A DNA stretch of 64,000 nucleotides from Akkermansiaceae bacterium. GTDB taxonomy: Bacteria > Verrucomicrobiota > Verrucomicrobiia > Verrucomicrobiales > Akkermansiaceae. This document shows positions 52,391 through 61,957 of this stretch, in pieces. Position 1 is the first letter of the stretch. Every line of letters starts with the position of its first letter. The DNA lies in the NCBI GenBank assembly GCA_903934285.1, contig CAIZNN010000278.1, positions 1 to 64,000 on the forward strand, read 5' to 3'. A program made the translations under genes and the position numbers. Under the pieces are notes generated by a model, which was not told where the DNA came from, ran no database searches, and was given only the letters and a program-made list of their open reading frames with translations.

Positions 52391-53839
52391 ATGTCTCTTC
52401 GTGTCCTCGCTGCCGTCGCCAGCGTCCTCTTTCTGATGGGCTATGCATGGAGTCCCGGTTGGCGGGCTTGGCGGCCAGGGTGGTTGTTCTCGACCTGCGC
52501 CGCAGTCACGATGATGGCACTGCTTGAGCATCAGGACATGCCGCGCAGCATAGGAGTTCCAGGAATCAACCTATGGAACCTCTTGGTCATCAACAATCTC
52601 GTGGCATGGCTGGCACTGCGAGAGTCGGCGGGGTTTTCTTGGGATCTGCCGTCGCAGGTGAAAAGCCGTGGCTTGCTGTTCTGCGCCGTCATGTTGGTGG
52701 CCTTTCTCCGCGCGTTAATCGGCAATGGGCCTCTCGCCCCCTTGCTCGGCTTCGATGCGTTCGCGGCTTATTTCATCAATTGCTTCAAATGGTTCATCCC
52801 GGCGCTCATCTTGTTCGACGGTTGCCGGTCCGAGCAACAAACCCGAAGGGCCCTGCTGCTGGTCCTGTCAACCTATGTTTTGATCGCCCTGCTCACGATC
52901 AAGGCGATGCCTCTGAGCGGCATCGGTTCGGGCGAAGAACTCAGCGCTCAGGCGGCGAGGAGAATCAGACGCGACGTCGGCTATCACCGGGTGGACGTCT
53001 CGATGATGCTGGCCGGCGCGACCTGGGCAATCTACTGCTGCGCCGGGCTGTTCACGGCAGCATGGCAACGCATGGTGATCTTGGGCCTTAGTGGGATCAC
53101 GCTGCTTGGGCAGGCGCTCACCGGTGGCCGCATGGGATATATCGCGTTCGTGGGAATCGGGGCTCTGCTCGCGTTTGCAAAGTGGCGCAAGCTCCTGCTC
53201 GTCGGACCGGTGTGTTTGCTTGGCCTCTGTTTGTTGGTGCCGAGCGTGCGTGAGCGCATGCTGATGGGCTTCGGTGCGATGCAAGGCGGCATCGTAACCG
53301 AACGCAGCGACGACCAGATCACTTCGGGCAGAGTCAACATCTGGCCCCTCACCATCGAACGCATCAAAGAACGCCCGCTGTTTGGATGGGGCAGGGCCGG
53401 TTTCCAGGTCGCCGGACTTCAGCAAGTCTCGCTGGCCGAGTTGGGGGAAGAGTGGCCGCATCCCCACAACGCATACTTGGAGTACCTGCTTGACTCAGGC
53501 ATCATGGGGATGCTCCTCACCATCCCGATCTACGCCACGATGGTGGTATGGGCATTCCATCTCCTCCGCAAGCCGGAGGCATTTCTAACCGCTGTTGGAG
53601 GCGCTGCCTTCTCGCTGTTCATGGCACTGCTGCTTGCCAGCATGGGATCCCAGACGCTGTACACGCGTGAAGGCGTCGTGATGATGTGGGCCGTTGCCGG
53701 GTTGCTGGCCCGATGCTGGCTCGAACACGACAAAGTAGAGCATGAGGAGGAAACCGATTTCTTCGCCGCGGACCTCCAATCGGTCTGCTTGGAAGAACTG
53801 GAAAGCGCTCCTCAAAGAGTGCCGAACCAAATCCCTTAA
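52391..53839 (+). CDS. O-antigen ligase / Wzy-type polymerase
   Basis: A 482-residue polytopic membrane protein with about 10-12 hydrophobic segments and the Wzy_C/O-antigen ligase signature. A large periplasmic loop holds RPLFGWGRAGFQ and, 40 residues later, EEWPHPHNAYLEYLLDSGIM, the His-Asn block conserved in ligases and polymerases. The C-terminal 40 residues are charged and probably cytoplasmic. With the Wzx-type flippase and Wzz-type protein in the same locus, it most likely polymerises the repeat unit at the periplasmic face, and is not expected to act as a LPS ligase. Confidence 0.86.
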   Translation: MSLRVLAAVASVLFLMGYAWSPGWRAWRPGWLFSTCAAVTMMALLEHQDMPRSIGVPGINLWNLLVINNLVAWLALRESAGFSWDLPSQVKSRGLLFCAVMLVAFLRALIGNGPLAPLLGFDAFAAYFINCFKWFIPALILFDGCRSEQQTRRALLLVLSTYVLIALLTIKAMPLSGIGSGEELSAQAARRIRRDVGYHRVDVSMMLAGATWAIYCCAGLFTAAWQRMVILGLSGITLLGQALTGGRMGYIAFVGIGALLAFAKWRKLLLVGPVCLLGLCLLVPSVRERMLMGFGAMQGGIVTERSDDQITSGRVNIWPLTIERIKERPLFGWGRAGFQVAGLQQVSLAELGEEWPHPHNAYLEYLLDSGIMGMLLTIPIYATMVVWAFHLLRKPEAFLTAVGGAAFSLFMALLLASMGSQTLYTREGVVMMWAVAGLLARCWLEHDKVEHEEETDFFAADLQSVCLEELESAPQRVPNQIP

Positions 53840-53906
53840 CGGGTATGGCCGGATCTCCCGGCTATTGCGCTGTGGCTTGATCCTCAAATCGAAACCACCC
53901 CAGCCG

Positions 53907-55664
53907 ATGAATACCATTTCGATCAACCCACCGGTAGCCCCCCCCCGTGGCAGGAGCCCGGGCGTTTGGACTTTCCGCTGCGTCGGGGGCGCTCTCGTTC
54001 TCGCAACGATCACTGGCGTCCTGTTCGTGAGCTTCTGCGCGCCTGAGACCTTGGGAATCTTCAGTAGCGACGACTCCTTTTACTACTTCCTCACCGCCCG
54101 CAACATCGTGCTGGGAAAGGGGGTAACCTTCGACGGAATCAACCCCACTAACGGTTTCCATCCCCTGTGGATGCTTGCATTGATTCCGGTTTACACACTG
54201 ACCGGAGGCGACTACGACCTTTCCCTGCGACTCGTCTACGTCCTGTTGTTGCTGCTCTTCAGTGGTTCCATCGCATTGACGTTCAAGCTGCTGCATGCAA
54301 GCGCCGGACCGACTCCGGCCCTGCTGACCCTGCTGCTCTTCGTCAATCCTGTCGTCTTCAATCTTTTCTTCAATGGGCTCGAAAGCGCGCTCCTGATCTT
54401 CCTGCTGCTTCTCCTGCTCAACATCGCGCGCCGAACCGACCTCGTCTCGCCCCGGATGGGTATTCGGAACCAAGCCTTGGCGGGCCTGCTGTTAGGGCTC
54501 CTCTTCCTAAGCCGGTTGGACTGCGCGTTCCACCTCATCGGGCTCGGGTTGGTGGCTTTCGTCGTGTATCGTCTCCCGCTGTGCAACCCAAAGGAGCTTC
54601 CGTCCCTGCTCCGATCCTACGGGCTTCTACTCCTCGTGTTCGCGCTGGCGGTGGCACCGTATTTTGCCTGGAATCTCACTGCGAACGGTCACCTCACACC
54701 GATCAGCGGCGCGCTGAAATCGTCCTTCCCCCACCCCGAACTGCGGATTCGTTCCCTCATCGCCGTGACGCGCGCGCCGTATACCTTGTTTATCCTGTTC
54801 TCGATTGCCCTTGCGGTGTTCCAATCCTGGAACCCGAACTCGCCGCTGCGGCGCCTTGTCGCCACCCGCGGCGCCGGCCAACCGTGGGCCGTTCTGTTCG
54901 TCGGACTCTGGTTAGGCTGCCTTCTGCACTACGGCTATACCTTGTTCTTCACCACTTGGGGAACCCACCAATGGCACTTCGCCAGCTACATTCCCGTCGC
55001 TCTGCTGTGCATCGGGTGGCTCATGGCGCGGGCGACGACCGACCGTCGGTGGATCGCTCCTGCCTTGGCCTTGGTTATGGTGGTAGTCAACTGCGCCATG
55101 CTGAGACTCTCGGTTGTCGAAAAGGCCGTACAGCACGGCAACTGGAGCGATGCCGCCATCTGGGCGCGGCAACATACCCCGCCGGATAGCGTCTTCGGCA
55201 TGACCGATGCCGGATACTTCGCCTACTTCAGCCGACGCAGCACCGTGAACCTCGATGGGCTCATCAACGGCTATGAATACCAGGCGGCCCTCGCCAACGG
55301 AACACTCGACCCATACTTCGCACGCTGCGGAATCAACTACGTCAGTGACTATGAGGTTCCGGCATCCACGGAGCGATACCACGGAATAAGGCTGACCCGC
55401 CTCTTCCACGCGGAACAAAAAATGGGTAAAATGGGCTACGATCTGGTCTTCCCATTAGACCAAACCGTCTATCGATCCCCCCCCTACGCGCCCTACGAGT
55501 TCTACGTCCATCAGCGTAGCAATCAGCGAATCCTCTTCTGTATCTGGCCCTATAAGTGCGGACGTTTGATGTCTTCTAGCGTCCTGCCGCGAGCTGCCAC
55601 AGGGCAGACCGCAAGGGAAGCATCTCCCTTACTCCAGAAGATCCCGCGCCCTGCCCCGCAATAG
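53907..55664 (+). CDS. GT39-like polytopic membrane glycosyltransferase
   Basis: A 585-residue integral membrane protein from ATG 53907, with about a dozen hydrophobic segments. The periplasmic loop after the first helix has SSDDSFYYFLTARNI and FDGINPTNGFHPLW. The paired acidic residues resemble the catalytic Asp motif of dolichyl/undecaprenyl-phosphate-dependent transferases (GT39/PMT/ArnT group). It likely adds a sugar from a polyprenyl-phosphate donor to the polymer at the outer face of the inner membrane. A 9-C run (53938-53946) and an 8-C run (55477-55484) lie within the gene. The donor and acceptor are unknown, and the family match rests mainly on topology and this motif. Confidence 0.72.
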   Translation: MNTISINPPVAPPRGRSPGVWTFRCVGGALVLATITGVLFVSFCAPETLGIFSSDDSFYYFLTARNIVLGKGVTFDGINPTNGFHPLWMLALIPVYTLTGGDYDLSLRLVYVLLLLLFSGSIALTFKLLHASAGPTPALLTLLLFVNPVVFNLFFNGLESALLIFLLLLLLNIARRTDLVSPRMGIRNQALAGLLLGLLFLSRLDCAFHLIGLGLVAFVVYRLPLCNPKELPSLLRSYGLLLLVFALAVAPYFAWNLTANGHLTPISGALKSSFPHPELRIRSLIAVTRAPYTLFILFSIALAVFQSWNPNSPLRRLVATRGAGQPWAVLFVGLWLGCLLHYGYTLFFTTWGTHQWHFASYIPVALLCIGWLMARATTDRRWIAPALALVMVVVNCAMLRLSVVEKAVQHGNWSDAAIWARQHTPPDSVFGMTDAGYFAYFSRRSTVNLDGLINGYEYQAALANGTLDPYFARCGINYVSDYEVPASTERYHGIRLTRLFHAEQKMGKMGYDLVFPLDQTVYRSPPYAPYEFYVHQRSNQRILFCIWPYKCGRLMSSSVLPRAATGQTAREASPLLQKIPRPAPQ

Positions 55665-55783
55665 TCTGAGAGTGGTCACAAAGGTTTCCAATGATGGAAG
55701 CCCTCACAATCTGGATTCAATGGATCATCTGCTCCGGACGGGCGGAGACTGACCATCTTCGTCCCCTGTCATCTCTTCCCCCT

Positions 55784-56758
55784 ATGCCCAAACTTGCCTA
55801 TCTCCTCGCTGCCAGCCATTCCGGCTCCACCCTGCTGGCCATGTTACTCGGGGTCCAGCCCGGGGCCTGCACTGCCGGCGAATTGAAGGCGACCTCGCTT
55901 GGTGATCCGGATCAATATCGCTGCTCCTGCCGGGAACGCATCCGTGGCTGCGCCTTTTGGCAAGAAGTCGGCAAGGCCATGGCATCTCGTGGTTATTCTG
56001 AGTTTGACATCACCTCGGCCGGAACCAGCATCTTCGAGACGCAGAGCCCCTACGTGCGCCGCCTGCTGGCCCCGCTCTATCGGCATGGAGCTCTCGAAGC
56101 GTTGCGCGATCTCGCGCTCGCCTTCTCGCCCGCATGGCGTGCCAGTCTGGCCGACAGTAATGACCGCAACCTTGCGCTGATTGAATCCTTGCTGGAAGTT
56201 ACCGGCAGCAAAGTCGTGATCGACTCTTCAAAGTCAGCGCTTCGGCTTAAATACCTGCTGAGGATCTCCGACCTCGACTTGAAAGTAGTCCGGGTGATCC
56301 GCGATGGCCGGGCGGTTGCCCTTACTTACACCGATGAGTGGAATTTCGCCGATTCTAAGGATCCAGAAATGAGGAGTGGGGGCACCGGCACCCGCCGCCC
56401 GCCACAGCGCCGCTCGATGCCAGAAGCCGCCAGCTCATGGAAACGCAGCAACGAATCATGCGACGCACTGACCACCCTGCTTCCTGCCTCGCAACGGACT
56501 GAAGTCCGCTACGAGGAGCTCTGTGCCGATCCGGCAGCCACCCTGAATCGGCTCGCGGCTTTCCTCGATTTAGACCCCAAGAGAACGCGCCTCGATTTCC
56601 GCGCCGTCACTCAGCACGTCATCGGCAACGGCATGCGGATGGACTCGACCTCGGAAATCCGCTTGGACGAGAGATGGAAATCCCATCTCAGCGATGACGA
56701 TCTGCGAGTCTTCGACAAAATCGCTGGCACTCTAAACCGGAGTTATGGGTACGTTTGA
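55784..56758 (+). CDS. sulfotransferase family protein
   Basis: A 324-residue cytoplasmic sulfotransferase. ASHSGSTLLAMLL (residues 10-22) is the PAPS 5'-phosphosulfate loop, and VVRVIRDGRAVALTY (from about residue 168) is the 3'-phosphate-binding block. RYEELCADPAATLNRLAAFL is the conserved C-terminal helix region. It should transfer sulfate from PAPS to a hydroxyl or amino group, most simply on a sugar of the locus's polymer. Its neighbours are a membrane glycosyltransferase and the flippase. PAPS-making genes are not in the window. ATG 55784 is used because the family N-terminus begins there. Confidence 0.87.
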   Translation: MPKLAYLLAASHSGSTLLAMLLGVQPGACTAGELKATSLGDPDQYRCSCRERIRGCAFWQEVGKAMASRGYSEFDITSAGTSIFETQSPYVRRLLAPLYRHGALEALRDLALAFSPAWRASLADSNDRNLALIESLLEVTGSKVVIDSSKSALRLKYLLRISDLDLKVVRVIRDGRAVALTYTDEWNFADSKDPEMRSGGTGTRRPPQRRSMPEAASSWKRSNESCDALTTLLPASQRTEVRYEELCADPAATLNRLAAFLDLDPKRTRLDFRAVTQHVIGNGMRMDSTSEIRLDERWKSHLSDDDLRVFDKIAGTLNRSYGYV

Positions 56759-56908
56759 AGAGCAAGGACGGAACACAGAGCCGAGCGCAGTCCGAAGAGG
56801 CTGACCTCCGGCCTCTGACCTCGAATTCCTATCTGTCCACTGCATGGACGGAGAGGCGCCCACCCTCCTCGTCCTCCATCCCCCGTCTCCCGGCTTCCTT
56901 TACATCCC

Positions 56909-58486
56909 ATGTCCTCCACCCCTTCCATTTCCGAGGCCGGACCGGCTTCTGATGGCCGTGACCGCTTCGGGCTCAACGTGGCGTTTGCCTGGGGCGCATA
57001 CATGGTGAATATCATCTCGGGATTCATCGTCCCGCGCATGATCAGCGATCATCTTGGGCAAACGACCCTCGGTATCTGGGATTTTTCCTGGAGCCTCGTT
57101 TCATATTTTGGTCTGGTGGAGCTCGGCCTTGGTAGTTCGATCAGCCGTTACGTTGCCTATTACCGCTCGAAAAATGATATTCCAGGCCTGAACCGCTCGG
57201 TAGCGACGATCGCGGTGTTCCAGCGATCGGTGGGTTGGTTGGCGCTGGTTTTGGCGGTGATATCGGCTTGGTGGCTGCTGCCGCTTTTCGGGCCACGTCT
57301 GGGAGATGACCTTGGCACAGCCCGCTGGGTGCTCCTATTCCAAGGAACCGAAATTGCTATCATCATTTCGTTTTCAGTGTATGCATCGGTCATCGCAGGA
57401 TGTCACCGCTGGGATCTGCAAAACACGGTCACTGCTATCGCCAACAGCTTGGTAGCATTAGGGATGATCACGGTGCTGTTGCTCGGCGGAGGGTTGCCCG
57501 CCCTTGCCCTGGTCCACTGCGTGATCATGGCCGGTTCCGCACTGGTACGCAAGCGTTTGACGAAACGCGTCTGCCCGGAGCTCGTCATCAAGCACCACCT
57601 AGCCTCATGGTCGACGTTTGTTGAACAAGCCCGCTTCGGCATCAAAAGCCTGACCCCATCGGCCGCTAATCTGCTTTCCAACCAAGCCCTGAGTCTGCTG
57701 ATCGTGGCATCTATCGGCCCGGCCAGTCTGGCAGTATTTTCCCGCTCCAGGAGCCTGATGACCACTCTGAGAAGCCTTGCCGCGAGATTCGGCATGATCG
57801 TGATTCCAATCGCCAGTGGGCTCCAAGCACGGAACGATCAGGCCGCCCTGCGGCATACCCTGCTGACCACTCCGGCCATCATCTCCAGCCTGGCGTTGCC
57901 CATTCTGATTGCGCTAGGTCTATTCGGCAATCATTTGATACGCCTCTGGATGGGACAAGCCTATGTTCAACCCGGACTGTTGGCCGTTCTAACGATTGGA
58001 ACCTATGCCACACTGGTTCAGGAGCCTGTGTGGAGCGTGCTCTGCGGGATGAACCGTCACGGCCAGACCGCGGTTGCCAAGTTGATAGCGGCCGGGGTTT
58101 CAACGACTCTGCTTGCAATTGGGCTGTGGACCCTGCACTGGGGTCTCCTCGGAGCGGCTGTCTGCTTTGTAATGCCACAGCTGATTGCCGATGGCTTCAT
58201 CACCACATGGTATGCCTGCCGAATTGTTGGGGTGTCGAAGCGCCGCTACCTCTGGTGCACGTTCGTTCGACCCATGCTCTGTGTCGCGCCGTTTGCCGCG
58301 GCGCTGGCAGCTGGCACCCAGCTTGGTCCGGAGCACCCTCTCTGGGCCATGGCCTTGATTTCCGTCGGCTCCTTGGTCAGCGCTCTCCTGTACCTGAAAT
58401 GGCTGCTTCCCACCGCAATGAGAAAATTCCTGACAGTGGCATTCCGGAGATTCCTTCCTAATCATTCCATGGGCACGTGCCAGTGA
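56909..58486 (+). CDS. Wzx-type polysaccharide flippase
   Basis: A 525-residue membrane protein of the MOP/Wzx superfamily with about 12-14 hydrophobic segments. The N-terminal block NVAFAWGAYMVNIISGFIVP, with GIWDFSWSLVSYFGLVELGL and SRYVAYY, is typical of lipid-linked oligosaccharide flippases. It should move undecaprenyl-linked repeat units to the periplasm for polymerisation. It lies between the sulfotransferase and a GT4 gene. Confidence 0.88.
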   Translation: MSSTPSISEAGPASDGRDRFGLNVAFAWGAYMVNIISGFIVPRMISDHLGQTTLGIWDFSWSLVSYFGLVELGLGSSISRYVAYYRSKNDIPGLNRSVATIAVFQRSVGWLALVLAVISAWWLLPLFGPRLGDDLGTARWVLLFQGTEIAIIISFSVYASVIAGCHRWDLQNTVTAIANSLVALGMITVLLLGGGLPALALVHCVIMAGSALVRKRLTKRVCPELVIKHHLASWSTFVEQARFGIKSLTPSAANLLSNQALSLLIVASIGPASLAVFSRSRSLMTTLRSLAARFGMIVIPIASGLQARNDQAALRHTLLTTPAIISSLALPILIALGLFGNHLIRLWMGQAYVQPGLLAVLTIGTYATLVQEPVWSVLCGMNRHGQTAVAKLIAAGVSTTLLAIGLWTLHWGLLGAAVCFVMPQLIADGFITTWYACRIVGVSKRRYLWCTFVRPMLCVAPFAAALAAGTQLGPEHPLWAMALISVGSLVSALLYLKWLLPTAMRKFLTVAFRRFLPNHSMGTCQ

Positions 58487-58555
58487 CTGAGGTCCGCAAC
58501 TCTCATCGATTGCTACTCTTCAACTGCCAGAAACCATTTCATAATCCCATCTCCA

Positions 58556-59749
58556 ATGCCCGCGCTGCTTCCAGAGAATAACAAAAGCTCGCACCAAGAG
58601 CAGACGGAAGCCCGGAAAGTTTCGGTCTGTATCGTCTCCCATAATGGTTACGGAGCGATCTCCGGTATGAGGGGGGGGCATGTGGGCGGAGTCGAACGCC
58701 AGACGAGTTTGCTGGCACTATGGCTTGCCGCGCACGGACACAAGGTCAGCATTCTGACGTGGAATGAAGGTGGACCGGATGAGGAGGTGATCGCTGGAGT
58801 GCGAGCCATCAAGATCTGCCGCAAGAACGCCGGCCTTCCAGGACTGCGCTTCTTCCATCCGAAGTGGAGTGGCTTGTTAGCCGCGTTGCGCAAAGCCAAT
58901 GCGGATATTTACTATCAGAACTGCGGAGGCTGCGTGACGGGGCAACTGGCAATCTGGTGCCGACTGCACGGGAAGCCATTCGTGTTCTCCTTGGCGAGCG
59001 ACGCCGACTGCGATCCGAATCTGCCGGAATTGCGGATGCGGCGCGAGCGTATTCTCTATAGATATGGGCTCCGCCATGCCTCGCGCCGGGTCGCGCAAAC
59101 AGCGACACAATCCAAACGCCTGGCTGAGCATTTCCGCGTCAATTCAGAGATCATTCCCATGCCCGCGCCGGATCCGCAAACCACCGTCACCACCTCCACC
59201 GAGCGGACCTTAGGACGCATCGTATGGGTCGGGCGGGTCTGCCGGGTGAAGCGCCCGGATCTCCTGCTGGACATTGCAGAGAAATGCCCGGATCTCGGCT
59301 TCGACATCGCAGGGCCGGTTTACGATGATGAATACTCCCGCTCGGTGGCCAGGCGGGCGACCATGATTCCGAATGTCCGAATGCTGGGCACCGTGCCACG
59401 GGAGGGAATTGCGACTCTGTACCGCAGCGCCTCGCTGCTCTGCTGCACCTCGGATTATGAGGGTTTTCCCAACACCTTCTTGGAGGCGTGGAGTCATGGA
59501 CTGCCGATCGTATCAACAGTCGATCCCGATGGATTAATCGCTAACCGAAAGCTCGGCCGGGTCGGCCGGAATCCCACTTCCTTGGTCGCCGGAATCCGCG
59601 AGCTACTTGAGAATCCTGCATGCTTTACAGAGACCTCGTCGAGAGCCCGGGAATATTACTTGAGGCACCATACGATGGAGGCCGTGATGCCCCGATTCGA
59701 GCAGATGTTCATTAACCTTGTCCACGATAAAGTAATAACAATAGAATGA
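58556..59749 (+). CDS. GT4-family glycosyltransferase
   Basis: A 397-residue GT-B glycosyltransferase. The N-terminal lobe has the glycine-rich GGHVGGVERQTSLLALWLAA, which contacts the acceptor or donor. The C-terminal lobe has RIVWVGRVCRVKRPDLLLDI, TVPREGIATLYRSASLLCCT and SDYEGFPNTFLEAWSHGLPI, in which the EGFP-E block is the retaining GT4 signature. It adds one sugar to the lipid-linked repeat unit in the cytoplasm. The glycine-rich loop is encoded partly by an 8-G run (58671-58678), so slippage there would truncate the protein after about 40 residues. Confidence 0.9.
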   Translation: MPALLPENNKSSHQEQTEARKVSVCIVSHNGYGAISGMRGGHVGGVERQTSLLALWLAAHGHKVSILTWNEGGPDEEVIAGVRAIKICRKNAGLPGLRFFHPKWSGLLAALRKANADIYYQNCGGCVTGQLAIWCRLHGKPFVFSLASDADCDPNLPELRMRRERILYRYGLRHASRRVAQTATQSKRLAEHFRVNSEIIPMPAPDPQTTVTTSTERTLGRIVWVGRVCRVKRPDLLLDIAEKCPDLGFDIAGPVYDDEYSRSVARRATMIPNVRMLGTVPREGIATLYRSASLLCCTSDYEGFPNTFLEAWSHGLPIVSTVDPDGLIANRKLGRVGRNPTSLVAGIRELLENPACFTETSSRAREYYLRHHTMEAVMPRFEQMFINLVHDKVITIE

Positions 59750-59755
59750 CCCACC

Positions 59756-60868
59756 ATGACCATGTATGATGTGATTGTCCCGGTAAATCTGCTTTTCGCA
59801 AGCCAGCCAAGGCTGGCTGCTTCTCGCCGATCATGCACTGATTCAGGCACCATGTCCACTTTCCCAATTCCCATTGTCGTATTGACGGCAATGGAGGCCG
59901 TCGATTGCATATTCCAGGGCCGGGGGAACGTTGCATCCTACCACCAGGATTGCGTCGCGTCCGGCTTGTGTCAGCCGGATATCAGCGAGACGGATTTCCT
60001 GCTGAACTTCCGGCGGAGAATCCGTGGTCTTCGCTGGAATCCGTTCTGCCACCGACCGATCATTTCCGACCTTCAGAATGACTGCCTCATCGTTCAAGAT
60101 GGCATTGAGCTATGTTGTCTCTCGAAGGCGCTTGGCAAGTCATGGGTGAAAGTTTCCATGCCGGAAGATGTCCATGCCAGATGGCTTGCCCGCAGCACGG
60201 ATGACCTGGACAATGCTGTCGTTCGGTTCTCGAGAAAGTCCTTCTACAACCCCGTCGAACACCCAGCATATCGCAAGGCGAAAATCGGCCGTCCTGATTC
60301 GATTCGATTGGATCGGATCAGGAAACTGCTTGGCCCCATCGGACCAGGCCTCTGTGGCTTGGATATTGGCTGCAACATGGGGTACACGTCCCATCATTTG
60401 CAGCGGCAGGGTTTCCGTATGACCGGGATTGATTACGATGAGAATCATCTGGCCGTAGCCAGGGCGCTCACTACAACCTATGGATTGGATGTTCGGTTTG
60501 AGAACTGCTATTTCCGGCAGTTCCAGACGGATAAACCGTTTGATGTCGTAGTGGCATTGACAGTTCTTTACCACATGTTCTATAGGCAGGAAGAACAGGA
60601 TATCCCGGAGTGCAGCCGGATGGACAAGGGCGCTGTCATGAAGAAACTCGACGCCCTGACCCGGCACGCGCTCCTATGGGAGAGCGGTCCCGATCCTGGG
60701 CGGGAAATTGACTTCATACGGTCAAATAGCGGGTTAACTGACTACTATTCCCTTGGCCCCACGCAGGGGACTGGAAAGAAGAGGGAGCTGGGTGTCTTTC
60801 TGCGGCCTGATTCCAGTTTAAACGATTACTTGAAAAAACGACACGCCGCGCACTTTGCGGGGCGCTGA
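59756..60868 (+). CDS. SAM-dependent methyltransferase
   Basis: A 370-residue protein whose C-terminal half is a class I methyltransferase: LDIGCNMGYTSHHL is the SAM-binding motif I, GIDYDENHLAVARAL motif II and FDVVVALTVLYHMF motif IV. The N-terminal 150 residues match nothing I recognise; they hold two cysteines in GLCQPD and ELCCLSK but no clear domain. In an EPS locus the usual role is O-methylation of a sugar or of a phosphate or lipid intermediate. The gene starts seven bases after the GT4 stop. The position of the true start is uncertain. Confidence 0.78.
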   Translation: MTMYDVIVPVNLLFASQPRLAASRRSCTDSGTMSTFPIPIVVLTAMEAVDCIFQGRGNVASYHQDCVASGLCQPDISETDFLLNFRRRIRGLRWNPFCHRPIISDLQNDCLIVQDGIELCCLSKALGKSWVKVSMPEDVHARWLARSTDDLDNAVVRFSRKSFYNPVEHPAYRKAKIGRPDSIRLDRIRKLLGPIGPGLCGLDIGCNMGYTSHHLQRQGFRMTGIDYDENHLAVARALTTTYGLDVRFENCYFRQFQTDKPFDVVVALTVLYHMFYRQEEQDIPECSRMDKGAVMKKLDALTRHALLWESGPDPGREIDFIRSNSGLTDYYSLGPTQGTGKKRELGVFLRPDSSLNDYLKKRHAAHFAGR

Positions 60869-60901
60869 CCCTCCAGTTCCAACGGCTTCCACATCCCTAC
60901 T

Positions 60902-61957
60902 ATGAACAAGAGTAAACGTATAAGCGTCGTAATTCCAACGTTCAATCGGTGCCGTTTCATCAGGGAAGCAGTTGACAGTGTCCTGAACCAGGACATTCAG
61001 GGTTATGATTTGGAGATTCTGGTCATTGATGATGGCTCAACAGACGGCACGCAAGCGGAATTAAAAAGGTATGGGAACAAGATCCGATATTTTTACCAGG
61101 ACAATAGTGGCGCGGGGGCAGCCAGAAACAGAGGAATCAAAGAGGCACAAGGGGAATGGCTGACGTTTTTGGATTCAGATGATCGCTGGCTTCCTTTTAA
61201 GCTTTCACTACAAATGGCTATTATCGATCGTGCCCCGGATTGCAGGGTGCTTTATGGCAATTTCCTGATTTTCAAAGAGGGTCGTACAATCTCAGAAAGG
61301 GGCGTGGATTCCTGGGCGGAATCCCTGCGCCTATCCAAGCACAAGGAATGGAAGGAGATGTTTTCATCACGATTCGATTCAGCGGATATTGGAATCACTC
61401 ACAACGGGAAAGCCTTTTCAATCTACAAGGGAAATATTTTCGGTGGATTGATATTCCAGATATGTATACCCTGTTGGACAGCGATCATCTCGAAACAATG
61501 CATCACTGATCACATCAGGTTTTCAGAGACCCTTCCCACCTGGGAAGATGTCTGGTTTTTCTGCCAGTTGGCGGAAGAACACGAGATATATTTTATGGAT
61601 ATTATTACTGCGGAGAATCGCGGTCACACCGGACCTCGGTTGACACAGGCGGGCTCCGTGAAAACATTGCTATGCCATATAAATATCTGCGATGGCATCT
61701 ATTTCAAATCGAGCAGTTCACATAGGCCACCTGATATTGAACTGAATGCTCTTTATCGTGAGCTCCATAAAAGACTTTTCAAGCAATATCTGAGGAATGG
61801 CATGCACAGTGAGGCAGCGGCAGTAAGAAATAAATTGGACAGGATGGGAGTTGGTCTCAAGGATATTTCCTATCTACTTTACCGGACAGCCTTCCTGTTT
61901 CCATGGAACCCTATTCATCAATTGGTTAAAATGAAACAGCGGTTTGCTAAAGATTGA
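60902..61957 (+). CDS. GT2-family glycosyltransferase
   Basis: A 351-residue GT-A glycosyltransferase. SVVIPTFNRCRFIREAVDSV, LEILVIDDGSTDGT, QDNSGAGAARNRGI and LTFLDSDDRW are standard, the last being the DxD-type metal and nucleotide-sugar motif. It adds a sugar to the growing repeat unit. The gene is noticeably A+T-richer than its neighbours, with many AAA, AAT, ATA and TTT codons, which fits recent acquisition. Its stop overlaps the next start as TGATG, so it is still embedded in the operon. Confidence 0.9.
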   Translation: MNKSKRISVVIPTFNRCRFIREAVDSVLNQDIQGYDLEILVIDDGSTDGTQAELKRYGNKIRYFYQDNSGAGAARNRGIKEAQGEWLTFLDSDDRWLPFKLSLQMAIIDRAPDCRVLYGNFLIFKEGRTISERGVDSWAESLRLSKHKEWKEMFSSRFDSADIGITHNGKAFSIYKGNIFGGLIFQICIPCWTAIISKQCITDHIRFSETLPTWEDVWFFCQLAEEHEIYFMDIITAENRGHTGPRLTQAGSVKTLLCHINICDGIYFKSSSSHRPPDIELNALYRELHKRLFKQYLRNGMHSEAAAVRNKLDRMGVGLKDISYLLYRTAFLFPWNPIHQLVKMKQRFAKD

